Positions 1 to 5,621 of a stretch of DNA of 5,621 bases are shown in pieces. The stretch covers positions 1-5,621 of the forward strand of contig CANRXN010000080.1 in NCBI GenBank assembly GCA_947643945.1, given 5' to 3'. The position numbers were made by a program, and so were the translations under genes. The notes under the pieces are model-generated. The model was not told where the DNA came from, did not search any database, and was given only the letters and a program-made list of their open reading frames with translations. The stretch's first letter is position 1. Every line of letters begins with the position of its first letter. The stretch comes from an uncultured Clostridium sp. (GTDB lineage Bacteria > Bacillota > Clostridia > TANB77 > CAG-508).

Positions 1-2
1 CA

Positions 3-182
3 AACTCTACATTGCCAATTACATTAACAGCAAAAAATATAAGCCAAAAAGAATTAAAAGATATTATAATAGAATTACCAATACCAGAAGAAACAGTTTT
101 TAATGAAGAATACTTAGAAACAAGTGAAGAATTTACTTATTTTTTAATTGATAACAATACAGGTAAATTTAATATTATATAA
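3..182 (+). pseudogene. 5' part of surface protein gene 1, ended by in-frame TAA
   Basis: The frame is open from the left edge and encodes 59 residues before TAA at 180-182. It includes a beta-strand-like stretch (LPITLTAKNISQKELKDIII, bases 12-71) and a later NNTGKFNIII. The pattern of alternating hydrophobic residues and 'KN(x)S/T' turns resembles the DUF11-like or Ig-like repeats of Firmicute surface proteins. The same frame stays open after the TAA and continues in the same style (IEQVDKLDIILSLEV), so this is best read as the upstream part of gene 1 interrupted by a nonsense codon, not as a separate gene. The true start and any signal peptide lie outside the window. The exact domain family is uncertain. 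Confidence 0.6.
180..182 (+). other. In-frame TAA interrupting gene 1
   Basis: Codons read AAT-ATT-ATA-TAA-ATT-GAG. The same frame is open on both sides with matching composition and style, and no usable start codon follows until 456. A one-base change from CAA, GAA or AAA would explain it. Genuine nonsense mutation, natural polymorphism and sequence error cannot be told apart here. Confidence 0.75.
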
Positions 183-1721
183 ATTGAGCAAGTTGATAAG
201 TTAGATATTATATTATCATTAGAGGTAAACGACTTTAAAGAAGAGAAAAAGCCAATAGACCTATTTATTAAATCAATAATAGATAAAGATACTTATGTAT
301 CAAATGAAATAAATAAAAATGCAACACAAGAAAAAGCAGAAATAACAATTGATCAAACAGGAAGTATAGAAAAGAAAGAAGTACAAACAGGAGACAACTT
401 AACATATATAGCAACAATTAAAAATGCAAGTAACAAAGAGCAAAAAATTCAAATTATGGACTATGTACCACAAGCAGCGATTATACAAAAAGCATATATC
501 GTAGTAGAAGGACAAGAAACACCAATAGAAGAAATCGAGAACAACGAAATCGATATAGAAGAAATAGAATTACGAGCAAATGCAGAAATTCAATTAATAA
601 TAGAAACAACAATAGATGAAGCACAAGCGGAAACGAGTGAAATAACAAATGTTGTAGAAGTAAATGCTCATAACCAATACTTAAAATCAAATGAAGTAAC
701 ATATAGACTAGCTAATATAACAGACAATGTAACACAAAATAAAATTGAAGGAATTGTATGGTTAGATGAAAACAAAAATGGTAAAAAAGAAGTACAAGAA
801 GATACATTTTCTAACGTAGTTGTCAAAGTAATGGACATAAAGACAAGTAAAATAGTAAACGAAACAAGAACAAATGAGGAAGGAAAATACGAATTTACCA
901 AACTACCAAATGGAAAATATATCATAATTACTGAATATGATAGTAAATTTTACTCTTTAACAGAGTACAAAAAAGAAGGAGTTAGCGATGCTGAAAACTC
1001 AGATGCCATTGCAAAAGAAATAAATGGTCAACAAGTAGCGGTAACAGACGAAATTGAAATAAATAATAATAATGTTACAAACATCGATGTAGGGCTAATA
1101 AAAAATACAATATTTGATTTAAGACTAGACAAATATTTAAATAAAGTTATAGTACAAAGTACTGGAGGAACAAGAACAATAGAATATAACAAAGAACAGT
1201 TAGCAAAATTAGAAATTGATGCAAAGCAAGTAAACAATGCAACTGTTTTAGTAGAGTACAAAATAGACATTACCAATGAAGGTGAAATTGCAGGATATGC
1301 AAGCGAAATTGTAGACCATATGCCAAATGATTTCAAATTTAATTCAGAGCTAAACAAAGAATGGTATGTAACAAACGACAAAGACTTACATAATATCAGT
1401 TTGGCAAATGAAATTATTTATCCAGGAGAAACGAAAACAGTAACAGTAACACTAGTAAAAACAATGACACAAGATAATGTTGGAACAGCTATTAATACAG
1501 CAGAAATTGCAAAAGCAAGCAATGAATTTTCAATAGAAGATATTGATTCCACACCAGGAAACAATAATAGTAACGAAGACGATATTAGTACAGCAGAATT
1601 AATTATATCAATAAGAACAGGATTAGGAATTGCAATTACAGTAATCGTATTTATTGTAATAGTAGCTTTAACAATAGTAATGATTGTAACTATGAAAAAA
1701 AGGAGGGATGAAAATGAATAA
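183..1721 (+). CDS. Surface protein gene 1: DUF11-like, SdrD-B-like and C-terminal membrane anchor
   Basis: This is the continuation of the interrupted gene, open from 183 to TAA 1719-1721. It probably encodes a secreted, membrane-anchored structural or adhesive protein exposed outside the cell. The first ATG (456) lies inside a DUF11-like domain (VQTGDNLTYIATIKNAS begins at 381) and has no ribosome-binding site, so it is not a convincing natural start; no ATG, GTG or TTG occurs in frame between 183 and 455. Domains follow in order: DUF11-like (about 340-720); SdrD-B-like with EGIVWLDENKNG and a GKYEFTKLPNGKY turn (about 744-1090); module B, starting IDVGL...LRLDKYL, with VEYKIDITNEGE and a STPGN...EDD end (about 1080-1622); one hydrophobic helix (1623-1694); and a KKRRDENE tail. 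There is no LPXTG motif; the equivalent position reads SIRTG. There are no cysteines. It overlaps the next gene by 8 bases. If the TAA is real and not bypassed, this part is probably not made. The assignment as a surface protein is secure; the ligand is unknown. Confidence 0.75.
   Translation: MEQVDKLDIILSLEVNDFKEEKKPIDLFIKSIIDKDTYVSNEINKNATQEKAEITIDQTGSIEKKEVQTGDNLTYIATIKNASNKEQKIQIMDYVPQAAIIQKAYIVVEGQETPIEEIENNEIDIEEIELRANAEIQLIIETTIDEAQAETSEITNVVEVNAHNQYLKSNEVTYRLANITDNVTQNKIEGIVWLDENKNGKKEVQEDTFSNVVVKVMDIKTSKIVNETRTNEEGKYEFTKLPNGKYIIITEYDSKFYSLTEYKKEGVSDAENSDAIAKEINGQQVAVTDEIEINNNNVTNIDVGLIKNTIFDLRLDKYLNKVIVQSTGGTRTIEYNKEQLAKLEIDAKQVNNATVLVEYKIDITNEGEIAGYASEIVDHMPNDFKFNSELNKEWYVTNDKDLHNISLANEIIYPGETKTVTVTLVKTMTQDNVGTAINTAEIAKASNEFSIEDIDSTPGNNNSNEDDISTAELIISIRTGLGIAITVIVFIVIVALTIVMIVTMKKRRDENE
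1701..1707 (+). promoter_or_regulatory. Ribosome-binding site deciding the start of gene 2
   Basis: AGGAGGG is a strong match to the 16S anti-Shine-Dalgarno. The ATG at 1708 directly abuts it and is too close. The ATG at 1714 sits 6 bases downstream, a good spacing, and starts MNKRTKKINK, a typical signal-peptide n-region. The site is embedded in the last codons of gene 1 (KKRRDENE), which points to coupled translation of the two genes. Confidence 0.85.
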
Positions 1722-2910
1722 AAGAACAAAAAAAATAAACAAAATATTACTTATCATTTTAATCACTCTAATCAGTATGATAACAATTGTAAATGCAAGT
1801 TTAAAAAATGCTGAGAATGACAAAGAACTAGCAAGTGCAGCAGAAGCAGCAACGAAAGGAAAAAATGACGACTATTTTACATTTGATGCTAGAAGCCTTT
1901 TAGGAAAGAGAATAGAAGCAGCAGATGCACATGGAGATGACAAAAAAGCACCATATCAAAAGGTAGGTGAATATTGTATTGACAGTAGAACATCAGCAGG
2001 CGGTGCTAGCTATTTTAGAGTATATAACATTATTGATATTACGCCAGAAGGAAAAGTAATTTCATATAAAAGCAAAGGAAATAATATAGAAACAACTGAT
2101 GCTACAGTAGTTAAATTATTCAAGAAATTGGCATATTGTTCTATAAAATCCATAGAAGCAAATGAACAAAGAGTACTTGCTAATTCATGGAAGGTGGAAT
2201 TACAAGGTATAGTAAGCGAAGGAAAGGCAACCATGATGGATAAACTTGGTCTAAATAAAGGTTTTAATGTAAGCATTGGTACAAATAGTAGCTCTGCTAC
2301 TAAAAGAAAAGAAGCTAAAAAAGAATCTGTAAATAAATCATACACAGGAAGATTCATTTTCTTATATGGACAAGGGGGACAAAACCAAATTATATTTGGA
2401 GCAAAAGAAGGAGAAGGAATTGGAGACTTAACAATCAAAAAGACAGGAGCTGCCAATAAAGCATTAGACAAAGTTAAATTTATTCTAAAAAATAAAGACA
2501 CCGGAGAATATGTATTAAAAGACTCAAAAGATTCAAAAGCAACTTATACAAAAGATAAAAAACAAGCCAAAGAATATATTACAAATGAAGAAGGAAAAAT
2601 AACAATTAAAGGGCTAAAAATTGGAAACTACGAATTATACGAAACAGAAAACCCACATTATGGTTATGTGGTAGATTCATCAAAAGGAATTAAGGTAAAA
2701 GTCAATGGAGGAAATAACGAAAAAACAGTCATCAATAAACAAGTATATATAAAACTATCAGGTTATGTATGGCTAGACGAAGAAGATTCAAAAACAAGTA
2801 CAAGAAACGGAATATACAAAGAAACAAACGATGATATAAATGACAGATTATTCAATGGAATCACAGTAAGACTAAAAGATAAAAAACGGACAAACCATAA
2901 AAGAAACTAA
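1714..2910 (+). CDS. Surface protein gene 2, N-terminal part (signal peptide, Cys domain, SpaA-like), frameshifted
   Basis: This is the N-terminal part of a large cell-surface protein; the start at 1714 is set by the AGGAGGG site. Residues 1-28 are a classical signal peptide (Lys/Arg n-region, Ile/Leu-rich core, cleavage likely after VNA). Residues about 50-225 form an unassigned domain with Cys88 (EYCID) and Cys142 (AYCSI) followed by EQRVLANSW; this may be a divergent thioester-type adhesin head, which is inference. Residues 238-343 are SpaA/Cna-B-like (DLTIKKTG, KFILKNKDTGEY, GNYELYETENPHYGY, VINKQ), with Lys243, Glu310 and Asn341 placed as in isopeptide-forming domains. An SdrD-B-like domain starts at about 345 (SGYVWLDEEDSK). 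From K390 the frame is lost: the last 8 residues (KRTNHKRN) are out of frame, and the real protein continues in the +1 frame to 5518. As written, it would be secreted without an anchor. Surface role confident; binding partner unknown. Confidence 0.85.
   Translation: MNKRTKKINKILLIILITLISMITIVNASLKNAENDKELASAAEAATKGKNDDYFTFDARSLLGKRIEAADAHGDDKKAPYQKVGEYCIDSRTSAGGASYFRVYNIIDITPEGKVISYKSKGNNIETTDATVVKLFKKLAYCSIKSIEANEQRVLANSWKVELQGIVSEGKATMMDKLGLNKGFNVSIGTNSSSATKRKEAKKESVNKSYTGRFIFLYGQGGQNQIIFGAKEGEGIGDLTIKKTGAANKALDKVKFILKNKDTGEYVLKDSKDSKATYTKDKKQAKEYITNEEGKITIKGLKIGNYELYETENPHYGYVVDSSKGIKVKVNGGNNEKTVINKQVYIKLSGYVWLDEEDSKTSTRNGIYKETNDDINDRLFNGITVRLKDKKRTNHKRN
2881..2886 (+). other. A6 run with a one-base frameshift splitting gene 2
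   Basis: The upstream frame reads GAT-AAA-AAA-CGG and stops at 2908-2910. With five As it would read GAT-AAA-AAC-GGA (DKNGQTIKETKTSK), a normal SdrD-B-like turn, and the frame then stays open to 5518. One extra A is therefore the simplest explanation. It could be a real mutation, a length-variable run or a homopolymer sequencing error. Confidence 0.85.
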
Positions 2911-5518
2911 AACATCAAAATTAGGAAGATACAAAGAAAACAACGGAAATGGTGAATACCTATTTGAAGATGTATTAATTTCGAAACTAAAAGACTATTA
3001 CGTTGAATTTGAATATGATGGACTAACCTACCAAAACGTAATACCACAAATCAACAAAAATCCTGGTTCAAAATCAGTAGAGCCAAACAGAGACAGTTGG
3101 AACCAAGACTTTAGTGTAATAGAAGGAGAAACAAGAGAAACCGGTTACACAAGAGATGCCAACGGAAACAGAAAACATAATTTAAGCTATGACATCAACG
3201 AACAAGAAAGCACAGCAACTCTAAGTAGCCAAGGAAAATACACGAAAGGTGACGGATATATTAACCAAAATAGCATTGGGCAATACAAAATAACAGCCAA
3301 TACAACTAAAGCAGGATATACCCTTAAAGTAGCAGAGGGACAAAACGAAATAAGATACGTAAACTTAGGACTATATGAAAGAGACCAACCACAAATCATG
3401 TTACAAAAAGGACTTCATAACATAAGACTAGAAATTAATGGCTATGGACATACTTATGACTATAGAAACAAAGACAAAAACTCAGGAAGTTATCAAGGAG
3501 GCTTTAATGTAGGGGTTCAATTTGGAATCGAAGGCGGAAACACACCATACACAAGAGCTATTTACAAATCAGATATAGACTATGAAAGCGAAGACAAGAG
3601 CAAAGAGCTAAAAGCCTACATGACCTATGAATTAAAAATGACAAATCAATCTTCTAGCTTAATAACACAAGTAAACAGCATTGTAGACTACTTTGATCAG
3701 AATTACACAATAGAAGGTTATGGAACCAAACTAAATGATAGAGGAACGATAGAAGATATTAAAACAGAATACGTTGGTACACCAACTCTAGTTAGTGGAA
3801 CTAAATATAACAAAGTAGGCATTCCAGTAAACAAAAAAATAACCAAAGAAGGAAATTCTGCAGAAAGTATCTATGTAACATTCTCTTTAAATAAACAAGC
3901 AATTATGAAAATACTAAATGGTGGAGAAAACTTAGACAACGTAGCAGAAATTGGTTCTTACTCAATCTTTAAAGACGGAAAAGCTTATGCCGGAATTGAC
4001 AAAGTATCTAACCCAGCAAATGCTACACCAGGAAACACCAAAACCTATGAAGGAGACACCAGTGCAAGCCGAGGCATAAAACTACAATTAACCAATGCAC
4101 CAAGAACCTTAGAAGGAAAAGTATTCTTAGACGACAAAGGAACAAATCCAATAATCCAAACAGGAGAAACCCGTCAAGGAAATGGAAAATATGATGATAA
4201 CGAAGAAAAAGGAATTGTAGGAGTAAAGGTTATTCTAAAAGAAGAAGGAACAGGAAAAACATATGAAGTAACAACAAACAAAAACGGAGACTTTAAAATA
4301 GAAGACTACATACCAGGAAATTACACTTTAACTTACACATGGGGAGACCAAACTTATACTGTACAAAAATACAAAGGAACCGTGTATAATAAAGATAGAA
4401 ACCAAGACAAAAACTGGTATAAAGAAGAAGACCCTAGATACACAGACGCATTAGACAATTATGACGAAAGAATAGGCATTGACCAAGAAATGAAAACAGT
4501 TAAGCACAATACAAAGAATACATTAACAAAAACAACAATGAACTCTACCACACCTATTATGGGACTTGGTGTAGAAAAAGACGACAACGGAAACGACCAA
4601 TACGGAATCACATCAATCGAAACCGAATACGACGGAGACGAATTTATACCAATAGGCTACAACGTAAAACATATAGACTTTGGTATCGTAGAAAGAGCAA
4701 GACAACAATTAGCCTTAACGAAACGAGTAAAAACACTAAAAGCAACCTTAGCTAATGGTCAAGTAATTGCCAACATAGAAATTGACGAAAAAGGAAAAAT
4801 AATAGGAGACAACAAAAACATCACTTACATGGGACCAAACAAAGGAAATCCAACCAACGGATTTGTAAGACTAGAACTAGACAACGAACTAATCCAAGGA
4901 ACGATACTAGAAGTAGGATATGAAATCAAAGCAACAAACGAAAGTGAAAAAGATTACCTATCAGACCAATACTACTTATATGGTATTCAAACAGGAGAAG
5001 AAATCACAATCATACCAAGTAAAATCATAGACTACCTAGACAAAAACTGGGCAATTGATAAAAACAAAAACGAAGGTTGGACAATTAAAAAGATAGAAGA
5101 AATACAAGACTCAATAGCAAGTAACGTATTACAAGACGAAAAATTAACCATAGCAGATAAACTAATACTTGAAACGGAAAAATTAAAGGATACAGCATTA
5201 AAAGCAGGAGAATCAGCAACCGTAGACCTAAACGTTTCTAAAATACTAACAACAACAGACGAAATATCACTAGACAACGAAACAGAAGTACTAGAACTAG
5301 CAAGACCAGGAGGAGCAATCCCAGAAACAACACCAGGAAACTATGTACCAGGAAAAGGACATCAAGAAGCAGATGACAGCATGGCAGAAACAACAATTGT
5401 AACACCAGCAACTGGTGAAAACCTAAACTACATCATACCAATACTAATGGGAACATCAGCACTATTAATTCTAGGAGCAGGAGTAGTCTTAATCAAAAAG
5501 AAAGTATTAACTAAATAA
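2885..5518 (+). CDS. Surface protein gene 2, C-terminal part (SdrD-B-like repeats, sortase-type anchor)
   Basis: This is the remainder of gene 2 in the shifted frame; residue numbers are for the repaired 1267-residue protein. The first in-frame ATG, 3398 (residue 562), has no ribosome-binding site and falls inside a conserved motif (YVNLGLYERDQPQIM), so it is not a true start. Order: rest of SdrD-B-like 1 (to about 547); module B copy 1 (about 548-792, with ELKMTNQSSS and ATPGN...EGDTSAS); SdrD-B-like 2 (about 797-985, TLEGKVFLDDKG and a long Asn/Asp/Gly-rich insertion); module B copy 2 (about 987-1200, IDFGIVERARQQLALTKRV). The C-terminus is a Pro/Gly-rich spacer, TPATG (1230-1234), a hydrophobic helix (about 1237-1260) and KKKVLTK, the layout of a sortase cell-wall sorting signal with Thr in place of Leu. 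There are no cysteines. It probably acts as a stalk holding the N-terminal head away from the wall. Codon choice shifts to C-ending Asp/Asn/Tyr codons toward the 3' end. Confidence 0.85.
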   Translation, partial: NGQTIKETKTSKLGRYKENNGNGEYLFEDVLISKLKDYYVEFEYDGLTYQNVIPQINKNPGSKSVEPNRDSWNQDFSVIEGETRETGYTRDANGNRKHNLSYDINEQESTATLSSQGKYTKGDGYINQNSIGQYKITANTTKAGYTLKVAEGQNEIRYVNLGLYERDQPQIMLQKGLHNIRLEINGYGHTYDYRNKDKNSGSYQGGFNVGVQFGIEGGNTPYTRAIYKSDIDYESEDKSKELKAYMTYELKMTNQSSSLITQVNSIVDYFDQNYTIEGYGTKLNDRGTIEDIKTEYVGTPTLVSGTKYNKVGIPVNKKITKEGNSAESIYVTFSLNKQAIMKILNGGENLDNVAEIGSYSIFKDGKAYAGIDKVSNPANATPGNTKTYEGDTSASRGIKLQLTNAPRTLEGKVFLDDKGTNPIIQTGETRQGNGKYDDNEEKGIVGVKVILKEEGTGKTYEVTTNKNGDFKIEDYIPGNYTLTYTWGDQTYTVQKYKGTVYNKDRNQDKNWYKEEDPRYTDALDNYDERIGIDQEMKTVKHNTKNTLTKTTMNSTTPIMGLGVEKDDNGNDQYGITSIETEYDGDEFIPIGYNVKHIDFGIVERARQQLALTKRVKTLKATLANGQVIANIEIDEKGKIIGDNKNITYMGPNKGNPTNGFVRLELDNELIQGTILEVGYEIKATNESEKDYLSDQYYLYGIQTGEEITIIPSKIIDYLDKNWAIDKNKNEGWTIKKIEEIQDSIASNVLQDEKLTIADKLILETEKLKDTALKAGESATVDLNVSKILTTTDEISLDNETEVLELARPGGAIPETTPGNYVPGKGHQEADDSMAETTIVTPATGENLNYIIPILMGTSALLILGAGVVLIKKKVLTK
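5402..5518 (+). other. Sortase-type cell-wall sorting signal of gene 2
   Basis: TPATG is encoded at 5402-5416, followed by EN, a hydrophobic segment of about 24 residues (LNYIIPILMGTSALLILGAG and on) and KKKVLTK before TAA. The canonical motif is LPXTG; position 1 here is Thr. Non-Leu first residues are known in pilus sorting motifs, but Thr is unusual. Anchoring by a sortase is inferred; none is encoded here. Confidence 0.7.
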
Positions 5519-5520
5519 AA

Positions 5521-5567
5521 TCAAAAAAGGACAATTAAGGAAAAAGCCTTAAAGGTCCTTTTTTTGA
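5521..5567 (+). terminator. Rho-independent terminator after gene 2
   Basis: GGAC (5529-5532) pairs with GTCC (5555-5558), and TTAAGG (5535-5540) pairs with CCTTAA (5547-5552). A two-by-two mismatch lies between the stems and the loop is AAAAAG. T7 (5559-5565) follows and can also pair with A6 (5523-5528), so the hairpin may work in both directions. It starts 2 bases after the stop codon, closing the transcription unit. Confidence 0.85.
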
Positions 5568-5581
5568 TGTGCAATTGGGGA

Positions 5582-5621
5582 CGGTTCTTATTTCACATTA
5601 TGCAATGTGAAATAAGAACCG
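5582..5621. repeat. 18-bp perfect inverted repeat at window edge
   Basis: CGGTTCTTATTTCACATT (5582-5599) is the exact reverse complement of 5604-5621, with a 4-base ATGC loop. The right arm ends at the last base of the window, so the repeat may be longer: the preceding GTGCAATTGGGGA (5569-5581) would be mirrored by TCCCCAATTGCAC if the symmetry continues. It has no T-tract and follows a complete terminator, so it is better read as a REP- or MITE-like repeat, or an end of a small mobile element, than as a second terminator. The element family is not established from this sequence. Confidence 0.75.

Noticed and set aside
180..182. TAA recoded as an amino acid
   Set aside because: TAA also ends genes 1 and 2 at natural C-termini, so a genome-wide reassignment is not supported.
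1605..1622. SIRTG in gene 1 as a sortase motif
   Set aside because: It lacks the conserved proline; it corresponds to the last strand of module B followed directly by the membrane helix.
456..1721. Independent gene starting at ATG 456
   Set aside because: The ATG is mid-domain without a ribosome-binding site, and the same frame codes back to 183 and beyond the TAA to the left edge.
1028..2501. Minus-strand open frames opposite both genes, including one at 2010-2501
   Set aside because: They are low-complexity Leu/Ser/Phe/Ile-rich shadows of the A-rich coding strand, lacking ribosome-binding sites and recognisable domains.
2880..2900. Programmed -1 frameshift at an A-AAA-AAC-like heptamer
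   Set aside because: A -1 shift enters the frame that meets TAA at 2898-2900. The productive frame needs +1 (or one A fewer in the mRNA), so classical -1 slippage does not fit.
3398..5518. Independent gene starting at ATG 3398
   Set aside because: The frame is open far upstream with matching domain sequence, there is no ribosome-binding site, and the ATG falls inside a conserved motif; it is the 3' part of gene 2.
5582..5621. Second rho-independent terminator
   Set aside because: The stem is strong but no T-tract follows within the window, and a complete terminator already lies just upstream.

Overview
This 5.6-kb window looks like part of a surface-protein locus from a low-GC Gram-positive bacterium, most likely an uncultured gut-type clostridial or related Firmicute. 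The grounds are an A-rich coding strand, AGA as the main arginine codon, a strong AGGAGGG ribosome-binding site, a Lys-rich signal peptide, SpaA/Cna-B and SdrD-B-like beta-sandwich modules, and a sortase-like C-terminus. No gene can be named with a standard symbol, and the lineage is an inference.

Layout, all on the + strand. (1) Bases 3-1721 are one reading frame for a repetitive membrane-anchored surface protein. Its start lies left of the window, and an in-frame TAA at 180-182 interrupts it. It ends in a DUF11-like segment, an SdrD-B-like domain, a second beta-rich module (called module B here), one transmembrane helix and a KKRR tail. (2) Bases 1714-5518 are a second, larger surface protein that overlaps gene 1 by 8 bases. 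It has a signal peptide, an N-terminal domain with the only two cysteines in the window, a SpaA-like domain with a plausible isopeptide triad, two tandem [SdrD-B-like + module B] units, and a TPATG / hydrophobic segment / KKK sorting signal. A single extra A in an A6 run (2881-2886) splits it into two frames; removing one A gives a continuous 1267-residue protein. (3) After the stop come a rho-independent terminator (about 5521-5567) and an 18-bp perfect inverted repeat (5582-5621) that runs into the window edge and probably belongs to a small repeat or mobile element.

The two genes look like a co-transcribed, translationally coupled pair of related modular surface proteins: one apparently membrane-retained, the other apparently built for sortase attachment to the wall. 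The sortase is not in the window. Both carry a lesion (a nonsense codon and a +1 indel). The sequence alone cannot tell decay or strain-level on/off switching from assembly error. There are no RNA genes, CRISPR arrays or complete mobile elements. The only notable non-coding stretch is the last 103 bases.
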